The notes: a model not told the origin generated them from the sequence alone. Positions 48,388-57,862 are shown, counted from the first letter of the stretch. The stretch: 64,000 nt of DNA from CAWBRT01 sp963814745 (GCA_963814745.1 CAWFEA010000003.1:62001-126000), one strand, 5' to 3'. Program-made: numbers and translations.

Positions 48388-49599
48388 ATGAGTAATCAAG
48401 TCTATGTCTTCGGCTCGCCATCCACAGTCCTTTACGGAGAAGGATGCTTCAACGAGGTTGGCGAAAGACTCGCGAAATACGGTCGGAAGAAGGCCTTGAT
48501 CGTCACCGATGACACGCTGGTCAAGACGGGCATTGTTGATCGGATGAGTCAAGTCCTCAGCGCCTCAGGCATTTCCTCCTGCGTATATTCGGGCGTCAAC
48601 AGCGAGCCGACGAATATCCACGTCGATGAGGGCACCGCCGTACTAAAGCAGAACGGCTGCGATCTGGTGATTGCCCTCGGCGGCGGCAGCGCGATTGATG
48701 CCGCCAAGGCAATTGCTATTCTGGCCACCAACCCTGGCGACATCACCCATTACGAGGGCCGCAATATTACCATTCCTAACCCGCGGGCCATGCTGGTTGC
48801 CATTGGCACCACGGCGGGAACCGGCAGCGAGGTCACCCGCGCGGCGGTAATCACCGACGTAAAAAGAAACGTCAAGATGGTGATCAAAGACGAGATGGTC
48901 CGCCCTGATATGGCCGTCTGCGATCCTCTGCTCACCCTCTCGATGCCGCCCCGGGTTACGGCAGCGACCGGCATGGACGCTTTGGCGCACGCCATCGAAG
49001 GCTCCGTCAGCCGGGAAACGCAGCCGATGTCGGAGATCTTCGCCCTGCCCGCCATTCGACTGATCCTGCACAGCCTGCCACGTGCCTGGGCCAACGGCCA
49101 AGACCTGACGGCCCGCAGCGACATGATGCTGGCCGAGCTGCTGGCCGGATTCGCCTTCGGCATTTCGGCAACCTGCTCCGGCCACGGGCTGGCCCGACCA
49201 TTCGGCGCGGTCTTCCATGTTCCGCACGGCATCGGCAATGCAATTTTCCTGCCGATTTTCATGGAATACACCATTCCCGCCTGCCCCGACAAATTCGCCC
49301 GCATGGCCGAGGTCATGGGAGAGAACATAGCCGGCCTACCCGAATGGGAGGCCGCCATGAAAGCCGTCGGCGCGGTTCGCCGGCTGCAGAAGATCATCGA
49401 CGTTCCCACGCTGGCCGATCTCGGAATCGACGTTCAACAATATCGCCAGGCGATTCCGAAGATGGTCCAGGATGGTATTTCTAGCGGCAGCCACCGTCTC
49501 AATCCCCGCGTACCCACCGAGCGGGAACTGACCGCCCTGTACGAATCGCTAATCCCCGCCGAGCAGCGCCAAGCCAGGGCGTCCTCCGTGTCGGCCTGA
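48388..49599 (+). CDS. Iron-containing alcohol dehydrogenase (second copy)
   Basis: 403 residues, intact. NAD loop ALGGGSAIDAAKAI, then TTAGTGSEVTRAAV, and metal ligands in GMDALAHAIEGSVS and GHGLARPFGAVFHVPHG. AAGGAGATTTCGCT places a good ribosome site before the ATG. It is followed by an anion-symporter-type MFS gene start and a SauS-like dehydrogenase end, so a sulfoacetaldehyde/isethionate-type substrate is possible. Only moderately similar to the Fe-ADH at 22229-23380, so not a recent duplicate. Confidence 0.9.
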   Translation: MSNQVYVFGSPSTVLYGEGCFNEVGERLAKYGRKKALIVTDDTLVKTGIVDRMSQVLSASGISSCVYSGVNSEPTNIHVDEGTAVLKQNGCDLVIALGGGSAIDAAKAIAILATNPGDITHYEGRNITIPNPRAMLVAIGTTAGTGSEVTRAAVITDVKRNVKMVIKDEMVRPDMAVCDPLLTLSMPPRVTAATGMDALAHAIEGSVSRETQPMSEIFALPAIRLILHSLPRAWANGQDLTARSDMMLAELLAGFAFGISATCSGHGLARPFGAVFHVPHGIGNAIFLPIFMEYTIPACPDKFARMAEVMGENIAGLPEWEAAMKAVGAVRRLQKIIDVPTLADLGIDVQQYRQAIPKMVQDGISSGSHRLNPRVPTERELTALYESLIPAEQRQARASSVSA

Positions 49600-49689
49600 G
49601 CGGCGCTGTTTATACCGTTGTGCTCTGGCACGGGCGTTTTTCGAGCCGGTGCGTCTTTATCTCAGACCACGATCTTGGAGGTCAGAACC

Positions 49690-50122
49690 ATGGCTACAGT
49701 GAATTCGAAGAATTATCGCATTGGGGTCGTCACACTGTTAACTTTGTGCAATTTTGTCAATGCCATGGATCGAGCCAGTCTGTCCGTGGCCGCGCCCTTC
49801 ATCATCCGGGATTTCCACATCAACACGGTTGAGATGGGCATCGCTCTGTCGGCGTTTTTCTGGACCTACGTGCTTTTCAATGTGCCCGGCGGAAACCTTG
49901 CCGACCGCTTCGGCGCGAAGAAAGTTCTTGGCTGGTCGGTCGCAATCTGGTCGATCTGCTCGGCCCTGACCGGAATTGTGCGCAACGTGTTTCAGGTGGT
50001 GGTCGCCCGCATCGGAGTCGGAATCGGCGAAGCCGCCATTCTGCCCTGCAACGCCAAGATCACGGCCAGTACATTTTCCAGCAAGGAACGCGGCACGGTG
50101 ATGTCGATTGCCTCCGGCCGAT
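49690..50122 (+). pseudogene. MFS transporter N-terminal fragment (ACS family-like)
   Basis: About 144 residues covering helices 1-4: ATVNSKNYRIGVVTLLTLC, NAMDRASLSVAAPFI (anion:cation symporter signature) and GGNLADRFGAKKVLGW (motif A), then ARIGVGIGEAA. Homology stops at MSIASGR and the DNA continues directly into an aldehyde dehydrogenase in another frame. The ACS family includes the proposed sulfoacetate carrier SauU. It cannot transport in this state. Confidence 0.8.
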
Positions 50123-51022
50123 ATTCTGCAATGTCTGACGAAGGTCAACATCGCCATGTCGCAGGCCCTGATGGCCCGGGCCGATCTGGTGCTGGCCACC
50201 GGCGGACAGGCGATGGTGCGCGCGGCCTACCGCTCAGGAATTCCTGCCTACGGCGTCGGCGCCGGCAACTCTACCATGATGATAGTCGAGACCGCCAACA
50301 TTGAGGAAGCCGCCCACAATACCATGCTGAGCAAAATTTCCGACTTCGGCTCGGGCTGCTCAGCCGACGGCAATCTGCTGATCGACGAACGCATCTTCGA
50401 CAAGATGGTCGAACAGCTGGTCAAAGAAGGCGGCTTCGTCGCCAGCGAAGAGCAGAAAGCGAAGCTGCGCGCTGTCATGTGGGATGCCGAGGGTCACCGG
50501 TTGGCCGATACCGTGGCGATCTGCCCGCAGAAGCTAGCCGAGTGCGCCGGCTTCCAGATCCCGGCCGACCGCAAGTTCATCGTCGTGCACGGTGACGGCA
50601 TCGGAAAGGACCATCCGTTTTCCGGCGAAAAACTGACGACGCTGCTGGCGGTCTACAAGTACAGCGGCTTCGACTGTGCGCTGAAGATGATGCAGGCCAT
50701 ATACGAAGTCGGCGGCAAGGGCCACTCTTGCGGCATCTATTCCTTCGATCAGAATCACATCCATCAGCTCGCCCTGGCCGCGCCGGTCAGCCGCATCATG
50801 GTGCGGCAACCACAGTCGAAGGCCAACGCCGGCGCCTTCAACAACGGCATGCCCATGACCTCCAGTCTGGGATGCGGCACCTGGGGCGGCAACATCATCT
50901 CCGAAAACGTTCACCTTAAGCACTACATGAACACCACCTGGGTCTCGGTGCCGATCAAGGAAGATAAGCCCAATGACGCCGAGTTGTTCGGATCGTTCTA
51001 CGATCCGGAGATGGAGAAGTAA
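50123..51022 (+). pseudogene. Acylating aldehyde dehydrogenase C-terminal fragment, SauS (sulfoacetaldehyde dehydrogenase)-like
   Basis: About 300 residues from the cofactor domain to the C-terminus: ALMARADLVLATGGQAMVRA, GIPAYGVGAGNSTMMI, the catalytic Cys in SDFGSGCSADGNLL, and the tail TTWVSVPIKEDKPNDAELFG. This type converts CoA-thioesters to aldehydes and back; the nearest named enzyme I can suggest is SauS acting on sulfoacetaldehyde/sulfoacetyl-CoA, with other SucD/PduP-like members as alternatives. The first ~150 residues are replaced by the MFS fragment. Confidence 0.72.
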
Positions 51023-51110
51023 AACGACGCCCGAGCGTTGCGCGGGTGTTCCGTAACATGTCTCAAAAAAGCAGGACAATGTAACGTCTTGGTCTAAGAA
51101 ACAGCTGAAA

Positions 51111-51341
51111 CCGCCAGAGAGAAACTAGACCACGTCACGCCGCGAGAGCGGCGTGATGCGGCGGAGAAAAACTAGACCGCTGGATTTTGGTTTCAGGAAG
51201 CAGTTGCCGTGAGCAGCTGCTTTGTGGAACACCGGAGGGATGTACACAGTGGAGCTTTATGCGCGGGTGCGACGAGCTGTACTGGTGGAGGGCAGGAGCG
51301 AGCGCGAAGTAGCGCGGGAGTTTGGATTGGCGCGGGCGATG
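51111..51341 (+). mobile_element. IS21-family insertion sequence end with istA start, truncated
   Basis: Two copies of a GAGAAA(A)ACTAGACC word (51111-51133 and 51158-51180) resemble the multiple terminal transposase-binding repeats of IS21 elements. They flank a perfect hairpin TCACGCCGC-GAGA-GCGGCGTGA (51135-51156). An ATG at 51240 begins MYTVELYARVRRAVLVEG and SEREVAREFGLARAM, the typical IstA N-terminus with its HTH. After ~34 codons the frame switches to unrelated sequence. No istB or right end is present. Confidence 0.8.
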
Positions 51342-51911
51342 CTCGGCTTTGCCGAGGAGCTGGAGTTCATCCGGGCCTTGCCGGAGAGGGAATTCGGCGC
51401 GGATGTCGCGCTCAAGAAACCTGAGGCAGTGAAGATGTTAGAAAAGGCAGCCCGCGCGACCTGTGACTTCTGCATCCGCAACTCCAGCGCTTCGGATGGC
51501 ATTTGCTATTGGGACACGGAGGCTCCGAACCTGCACAAGCTGGGCGATTGGCAGGCTGTACCGGCCAACCCGTATAACGATTACGAGCCGGTGGATTCCT
51601 CGGCCGGCGCCATCGCCGCCCAGGGGTTGATCCGGCTTGGCATGTCCTTGGGGGCCAAAGAAAAGTCCTATTTGCAAGCCGGGCTCTCGATCGCGCGGCA
51701 ATTGTCGGCCGAGCCTTATCTCTCCACCGATCCAAAGCATGAAGGCATTCTGCTGCACAGCGTCTACCACCGCCCCAACGGCTGGGATTACATTCCCAAG
51801 GGAGCCAAGGTGCCGGTGCGCGAATCGAGCCTGTGGGGAGACTACCATCTGCCGGAGCTGGGAGTGCTCGTGTGGCGCTTGTCCGAGCGCCGCTATTACA
51901 CCTTCTTTTGA
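51342..51911 (+). pseudogene. GH88-type unsaturated glucuronyl hydrolase C-terminal fragment, fused in frame to istA start
   Basis: About 190 residues resembling the (alpha/alpha)6 barrel end of GH88 enzymes: SDGICYWDTEAP, DSSAGAIAAQGLIRLG, GILLHSVYHRPNG (active-site His region) and ESSLWGDYHLPELGVLVWRL. The reading frame is continuous with the 34-codon IstA start, so a chimeric 224-residue protein could be made, but the GH88 part lacks its N-terminal half including the catalytic Asp pair. Considered non-functional. Confidence 0.75.
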
Positions 51912-52099
51912 ACACCGTGCTTCCGGGTGCGATGAGTCCGCGGACGTGAATTCATCGCACCCGAAGTCGAGAGTCAAGCAAATAGAAGCATGAGCCGCTC
52001 TCAGGCCGCAAGGTCATTTGACTGCTTTGATTCTCTTGACCAAGTCTTTGATGTCAACAGGCTGCTTATCGTAGATCGGCTTCATCGCCGCGACCGCTC

Positions 52100-52396
52100 G
52101 TGCAGCAGGACAGGACTGCCGCGATCCTCAACAGCGACTTTACCTTCCTGCTCCGCATGAACATCCACAACCTGGTCATCAACACCCTCTGCTCTCGCGC
52201 CGATCAGTACGAAGGTCAATCGACCCTCGACGGCCTGCAGATGACCTCGATGACGTCGGCCATGGACGAGGACATGGTCACCTTGCAGAAGCGCGGTTAC
52301 ATCAGCAAGGCGAACATCACCGTCTCCTGCACGCAGGCGCAGCAGAATATGAGACTGGTGCTGCGGCAGGATATACCAGGTCTCTTCTTCCTGTGA
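52100..52396 (+). CDS. Hypothetical protein or fragment
   Basis: A 98-residue frame (GTG start, no convincing ribosome site) with natural-looking composition: SDFTFLLRMNIHNLVINTL, QYEGQSTLDGLQMTSMTS and KRGYISKANITVSC. I do not recognise the family. It begins where a minus-strand fragment ends, so it may be the C-terminal part of a larger lost gene. Confidence 0.35.
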   Translation: MQQDRTAAILNSDFTFLLRMNIHNLVINTLCSRADQYEGQSTLDGLQMTSMTSAMDEDMVTLQKRGYISKANITVSCTQAQQNMRLVLRQDIPGLFFL

Positions 52397-52944
52397 CGCG
52401 GCAATCACCTCGCGCGCGGGCGGGAGCCCCGGCCGGAGCCAGGGGCAGTCATAGAAACAAACGCAAGTCGCCCAGACTGGCGAACGGCCGCTACCGGCTC
52501 CGTTCAGGCTAGCTTTCGAAGTGACTGGTTTGTGAAAGTGACGATGAAGACTCAGGGCTGGGAATCGCCGTCGCTGGCGTATGTGGCTGATCGTGGTCTT
52601 CGTCTTGATCTTCTGCCAAGGCCTGGGCTGGTGGGTAGGTACCCTATAAAGATGATCAATCGTTCATTCTTCATTGCTGTTGTGTTAGCTGCCCGTGCAC
52701 CGCCGGGCGAGGCGGACCTGAACCTGATCAGTTTGCGCCCGATTTTAACCTTGCCAACGACTGCTGGTACTCGGGTTCGGCTGAGTGCGGCTTAAAGAAG
52801 CTGATGAGCACACTGGAAGCGATTATCAATCCGCCAGAAGAACCCGCAGCATAGCCCCGAGGAGCGGCTGCCGCGCGACCCTCCGACTGGCAGCCCCGCT
52901 CATCTCCCTTGACCGCGTCCAAGTGATGAATGACGCGCAGACAT

Positions 52945-52963
52945 GAGAATAATTGCTATTCTC
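52945..52963. promoter_or_regulatory. Fur-box-like palindrome, orphan
   Basis: GAGAATA-ATTGC-TATTCTC is a perfect 7-bp inverted repeat with a 5-base centre, 12 of 19 positions identical to the Fur consensus GATAATGATAATCATTATC. No iron-related gene follows on either side, consistent with a promoter left behind by rearrangement. Confidence 0.4.
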
Positions 52964-53213
52964 GGGGGCCGCATGTTCCGGTGATGCTTTGCAAACTGGG
53001 ATTCCTCATCATCATGCTCGCCGTTCCCATAGCTCCGAAACCAGCAGGCCGCCGCATGCTTGTTCTTGCCGGCAAAGCGCAAAGCCGGCAGCTACCAGCG
53101 CAGGGCGGTAGTCAGGAAGGCGGTTCGTCGTCAATTCAGTTGTGATGCGAAACGCGAAGTACAACAAGCGAATGACAGCGCTGCTCCATATGCGCCCTAG
53201 CGGGTCCGCGGGC

Positions 53214-53480
53214 TCATGGAATTCCGAGATAATCCAGCGGGCATGGGGAGCAGCCCATCCATGACGCCGACCCGAAGAGGATGGCGAATAGGATGATAAA
53301 TGCGCGCCTGTGAGCGCGACAAAACCGATGACGCATCGGGAGTCCGGCTTGTGCGGTTTGCAGGCTGTCGAGAACACGATCGGCAACGTAGATCAGCCAG
53401 ACGGCCAGCGCCGCTGCGACGTTCACAACCATTGGGAGTCTGACGCGAGCGGCACCGGCAAAAAAACGTAACCATAGCAG
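53214..53480 (-). pseudogene. Membrane protein fragment fused to radical SAM gene
   Basis: About 88 residues in frame with the upstream radical SAM protein but unrelated to it: a hydrophobic stretch AAALAVWLIYVADRVLDSL, then RHRFCRAHRRAFIILFAILFG. This resembles the first two helices of UbiA-like membrane proteins with a D-R-x-x-D-type loop. It is probably the internal part of another gene joined by deletion or misassembly at 53480. Confidence 0.55.
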
Positions 53481-54365
53481 GTAACGCCCCGCGTGAAACG
53501 CGGGCTGGAAGTTGATCCCCCGGATCGCTGGATGCTTGATGGCGAACTCGATAATCCTACCGACCTCATGCTCGTTGACGCCATGTTCGATGGCAGGAAC
53601 GATGGTGATGCTCAACCCGATGCCGGCGAGCCGGTCCAGAGCACGGAACTTCTCCTCCAGAATTCCAGGTTCGCCGCGAAGGATACGGTAGGTCTCGGAA
53701 TCAAATCCATCGAACTGGAAGTAGATAGATGGGCGGACATCATTCAGCGGTTCAAGGAAATGATCATCTCGCGCGATGCGCTTGCCGTTGGTGTTGATCA
53801 TCACCGAAGAAATACCGCGCGACTTCGCCGCCCGCACAAAATCGATGATCTGCGGATGAATCGTCGGCTCACCGCCGGAGAACTGAACGACTTCAGGATT
53901 TCCCTCTGTACGCACGAATTCGTCGAGTATCTGCTCGACTTCTTCCAGCGTGAGGTTGAATCCGGGGCGCGCCTCCGAGAAACATAGCGGGCAATTCATG
54001 TTGCACGCGCTGTTTACTTCAATGATGCCAAGGCAGGTGTGCTGCTGGTGGTCGGGACACAAACCACAATCGTGCGGGCAGCCGTGGCGGATTTCTGTGC
54101 TATACGCCAGCGGGACAGTGCCGGGCTTGTTGTACTTGGCGAATGAGGTGTAGGCTTCCGCGTCACTGTAGAGCAGCGCCTCAAATGGCCCGCAATCGGG
54201 ACAGCGTTTGCGCATGTAGACTTTGTTGTCGCGCAGCAGAACCTGGGCGTCGATCACTTTGCGGCAACGCGGGCAGATGCTGCGGGTTAGCTCGTAGAAG
54301 ACGTAATCGGCATCTTTCTTCTTCAGCTTTGTCGGGTTACCGCTGGCAATTTCTCTGGTGCTCAT
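53481..54365 (-). CDS. Radical SAM protein, Tes (tetraether synthase)-like, C-terminally truncated
   Basis: 295 residues remain. A zinc-ribbon-like N-terminus (CPRCRK ... CPDCG) is followed by HGCPHDCGLCPDHQQHTCLG and the radical SAM motif NSACNMNCPLCF (CxxxCxxC). QFSGGEPTIHPQI is the SAM loop, with SSVMINTNG and QFDGFDSETYRILRG beyond it. This domain order is that of the MJ0619/Tes group, which joins lipid tails into tetraethers. The protein loses homology after RGINFQPAFHAGRY, lacking roughly the last 150-200 residues. AGAGGAG supports the ATG at 54365. Tes identity is tentative; a related radical SAM enzyme is possible. Confidence 0.68.
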
Positions 54366-54389
54366 TTCTCCTCTTGTGCTCTGTAAATG

Positions 54390-55801
54390 CTAACGAACCA
54401 GTTTCGATAGTCCGCGCAGTACTTTGCCCGATGCTCCAGAAGGCAATTCCTCGATCTTCATCTCAGCGGCCAACTGCTGAATGACAGTTGAATACGTTGG
54501 GTAGGCATGAATCGCTCCAGCCAAGTCACCTATTTTCATATGCTGCTTGATCGCGACGATCAGTTCGCTGATTGCCTCGCCGGCACGTGCGGCGACTAAG
54601 GTTGCTCCCAGGACAGTGCCGTCATTCTTGATAATCATTTTGATAAAGCCGTCCCGGTCGTTCTCGCAAACGGCGCGGTTGACGCGGCCCATCTCCCACC
54701 GGCAGACCTTCACTTGGTCGCCGAACTCGGCCCGTCCCTGTTCCTCGTCGCGCCCGACATGGGCGACCTCGGCGTCTGTAAAGGTCACCCGCGGGACAAT
54801 ATCGCTAAATCCAGAGCTGCTTCCCGGCAGCAATGCGTTTCGCACAGCCTGAAAAGCCTGCCAGCCGGCGAAGTGGGTAAATTGATACCCTCCGGTGACA
54901 TCTCCGGCAGCGTAGATGTCCTTCACGTTGGTCCGAAGTTGCTCGTCGACCGGTATACCTTTCGCGGAATAACTGATGCCAGCTTTCTCAAGGTCCAGCC
55001 CATCGACTGTCGGCTTCCGGCCTGAGGCGATAAGCAGCAGTTCGCCACGGGCCTCCTCCTCATCGTCGGTCGCGACCTAATCGTCTGGCCGTCTTTGCGC
55101 GCCGACTTCGCTCGGCCCCATACAAACCGGACGCCCTCGCGCTCGAACACGCGCAGCATCAAAGTGCGGACGTCCGGACTTTCTTTCGGCAATAGACGGT
55201 CAGCGACAACGGTGACCTGCGCGCCTAAGCGCTGATAGGCTTGCGCCATTTCCGCGCTGATGGGACCACCGCCGACAATCACCATGGTCTCGGGAAGGCG
55301 GTCGTTGTCGAAGATCTGCTCGTAGGTGATGAACGGCACTTCGCTCAAGCCGGTAATGGCGGGTATGAATGGCCGTGCGCCGGTCGTGAGCAGGAAGGCT
55401 TTCGAGCGGATGACGCGGTCGCCGACACAAATAGATGAAGAGTTCAGGAAGCGTTCCGTTCCCAGCAGTACGTCCACACCTTCCCTCTGCAACTCCTCGG
55501 CAGTTTCATACTGGTAGACCTGTTCGATACAGTTGCGCACATATTCGCGCACTCTGGCCATGTCGGCGGTGCCCGCCCCAGCGGTGATTCCGTAGTCAGA
55601 CGCCGTCCGGACTTCATGCGCGACCTTGGCGGCTTTCAGCAGAGCCTTGCTGGGCACGCATCCGGTCCAGGTGCAATCACCCCCGATGCGGTTCTTCTCC
55701 ACAAGCGCAACTTTGGCCCCGAGTTTGGCGGCGAATGTGGCCGCCGTGAGGCCACCTGATCCAGCCCCGATAATCACCAAGTCATTATGCCGCTCCGTCA
55801 T
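54390..55801 (-). CDS. FAD-dependent pyridine nucleotide-disulfide oxidoreductase, mercuric reductase-like (one frameshift)
   Basis: About 470 residues. FAD loop LVIIGAGSGGLTAATFA, redox-active disulfide GGDCTWTGCVPSKALL (CxxxxC), NAD loop MVIVGGGPISAEMAQA, FAD-ribityl motif KDIYAAGDVTGGYQFTH, and dimer interface with HAYPTYS. The MerA C-terminal Cys pair is absent, and no heavy-metal domain precedes it. The frame breaks at CC 55076-55077; one extra G on the coding strand restores TIRVATDDEEEARGELLL. Overlapping gene order MFS-reductase-radical SAM suggests one operon. Confidence 0.85.
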
Positions 55802-55805
55802 AGTC

Positions 55806-57111
55806 CTAGGCTCCAACATCTATACGTTGGCTTTCGAGCCTGCGTGCGAAGATCAGCGCGACCACCGCCATAGCTAGCGTGCCAAAAATAAGTCCGTCTA
55901 CCGCGAATCTCTCACCGAGTACCGCAGCGAGCAGCGAACCGGCAATGGCGCCGACACTAAGCAGCACAGAATAAATGCCCATGGCTGCGCCGCGTCCCGC
56001 CTGCGGGCCAATGGCAGCAGCGAGCAACGCAAGCGCTGCAGGTGTGAAGCCGCTCTCGACCATGATGCATCCTGCCGTACATGCGCCAATCGCCCAGCGT
56101 ATAAGAGCCGGATCGTGCCCAGAGTGATCGAAGAGAAAGAACCCTACGGAGGCGCCCAGCATGGCGACCAGCGCAATCTGCAGTGCGCGTTCTAAAGACA
56201 TCCGGGGCAGTACAAGGCTCCAGCCAGTCACGCCGATGCCGAAGATTAAAGAGTACGCTAGCAACGCCCAACCAACGCGCTCAGGTCGATCGGCGAAGAT
56301 GCCTGTCAGAAACTGCGATGTTTGTGAGCGCTGCGTCAGCAGGAAAGTAAAGGTGGGACCCAGCCAGAGGCCAACAATGGAATTAACGCAAAGCCAGACC
56401 GGCGCCAAACGGCGAAGCGAGGGATCTCGCAGCGCGCGAAAGAAGCCGGAGAGTGCATGCTCGATTCCGTGGCCGCGACTTCCGACAGCCCCGACAAGCA
56501 GGAGCCCCGCACAGATAACATAAACCGCTGCCACTACGGCGAAGGCGTCAGTGCCGAGCAGACGCCAGAACTCGCCTGCCATGAGCCCGCCCAATGCCAG
56601 TCCTCCCAGCAACGACAGCTCGAAATAGCTCATCACCCGAGCGCGTAATGGCGGTTTTCCATCGGTGACATCCGTAAGGTGAGCAAGTAACGGTGGCACG
56701 ACCGCAGCCGCCCCCAGTCCTTCCAGTGTTCGACTCAGAAAGAAGATGCTCGGGCGACCTGTCATCCCAAACAGTTGCGTGGCCACCGCGCCGAGCAAGG
56801 CGCCGCCGGTCATCAGAGCGCGTGGCGCAATCGCGTCGGATGCCAGACCCATTGGCAGCGCGCCTACGAATTCTGCGCCAAACGACACTGCGCCCAGCGT
56901 ACCGGCAAGAGCTGCATTTACCGGAGCTCCGCGGTTGGCAAGGTCTGTGAGGTATAGGCCAACCAGCACGCCCTGCGTTTGCTAGAGCCTGCTCCATCGC
57001 ACTCTCCAGAGAGTTGCCGTGACGGAGTGCCGCCAACATTGGGAAAGCGAAGGGAGAAATCAGCTCCACAACAACTAGAAAGTTCCGGCGGTAAAGGGCT
57101 ACGTAACTCAT
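55806..57111 (-). CDS. MFS transporter (one frameshift)
   Basis: About 435 residues. The start MSYVALYRRNFLVVVELISP at 57111 overlaps the BufC-like gene by ATGA. The frame shifts at a CCC run (56971-56973, GGG on the coding strand), joining ALANA to GVLVGLYLTDLANRG. Motif A-like FVGALPMGLASDAIAPRAL is followed by about 12 helices. It ends four bases before the reductase start. Substrate unknown. Confidence 0.82.
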
Positions 57112-57731
57112 TTGCGGTTGGGTCGAGATCGCCGGCACGTCATCCTTGCCGTCGTGCACGGCAACCACGACGCATCGAACCGCAGAGCCAACGGTTGTAC
57201 AAAGGGTTGCAACTGCAAACAGACCGCTCCATTCTCCAGATCATCAGGGCGTAGCGGCGGAAACTCCGTCGCGTCGAACGTCTCGATGTAGGCCCACTCC
57301 AAGGCGGCAACATCGGCCAGAAGCGGCAACGGGTAACCCAATCCTGCACGCCAAGCATCGCCGTCCTGTAGCTCCCGTGATGCGGAGCTTTCAAGCCAAA
57401 GTGAGAGGTGGCTGCCGAGATCCCGTAGCGTGAAGCTTCTCGATGGATGCTGTTGCAGATAGCTTTCGGCAAACTGACGAAAACCAGCGTCTCCAGTCAG
57501 TCGTGCCAGCGCAGGGAAGTCCTCGCGCAGCGAATCCAGCACGCGGAACCAGTACTGCCGGTTATAGATCTCCAGCCGTTCCAAGCTGCCAAGCTTCCGG
57601 CTTGGCACAATCACACGCTCGATCTCCTCTCGGAGCCTGTGCTTGTGGCCGTCGCGATTCATGCGGAAATCATGGGTCAGTGGGGGCATGATGGCACTCG
57701 CCATCCAGGGTTGCAGTTCGTGCAGGCTCAT
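57108..57731 (-). CDS. DUF2063 protein, bufferin-type maturation factor BufC/HvfC-like
   Basis: 207 residues. The N-terminal DUF2063 helical domain shows the family pattern LHELQPWMASAI, then LGSLERLEIYNRQYWFRVLD and EDFPALARLTGD. The C-terminal half is a second mixed domain (LEWAYIETFDATEFPPL). DUF2063 proteins partner DUF692 iron enzymes that modify Cys-rich peptides (bufferins). The upstream overlapping gene is indeed a DUF692 tail, but no precursor peptide is visible. The final ~20 residues are low in homology. Confidence 0.8.
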   Translation of the reverse strand: MSLHELQPWMASAIMPPLTHDFRMNRDGHKHRLREEIERVIVPSRKLGSLERLEIYNRQYWFRVLDSLREDFPALARLTGDAGFRQFAESYLQQHPSRSFTLRDLGSHLSLWLESSASRELQDGDAWRAGLGYPLPLLADVAALEWAYIETFDATEFPPLRPDDLENGAVCLQLQPFVQPLALRFDASWLPCTTARMTCRRSRPNRK

Positions 57732-57862
57732 GCGATCACCTCACCTACTTGTTTGAGGAAGCGGGCTGCTTTCTGCGCTTCCGCTTGTACCTGTTCAAAC
57801 GGCGGGATGTTGTCGTCCCACTCCAGCAGCGTGGGTGTTGGGCCGAGCAGTTGGACGGCGTG
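57728..57862 (-). pseudogene. DUF692 (BufB/MbnB-like) C-terminal fragment
   Basis: About 44 codons before the stop that overlaps the DUF2063 start by ATGA: QLLGPTPTLLEWDDNIPPFE and AEAQKAARFLKQ. The GPTPTLLEWDDNIP segment is a strong DUF692 hallmark at the end of the TIM barrel, whose Glu/Asp line the di-iron/tri-iron site. Homology ends at about 57862, where opposite-strand sequence begins; the remaining ~230 residues are missing. Confidence 0.78.

Larger units (their letters stand above)
51912..53213. other. Mosaic stretch of short gene remnants
   Basis: On the minus strand a gene tail reads KPIYDKQPVDIKDLVKRIK and stops at 52014-52016, losing homology near 52092. On the plus strand a frame containing PDQFAPDFNLANDCWYSG ends near 52853 (TAG). 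No complete gene except possibly the unknown frame at 52100-52396. A Fur-box-like palindrome lies at 52945-52963. The stretch looks like joined fragments rather than normal spacer. Confidence 0.45.

Noticed and set aside
56974..56990. In-frame TAG upstream of the MFS frame as recoding signal
   Set aside because: The neighbouring frame supplies a conserved start and N-terminus, and one extra base in a CCC run explains the break.
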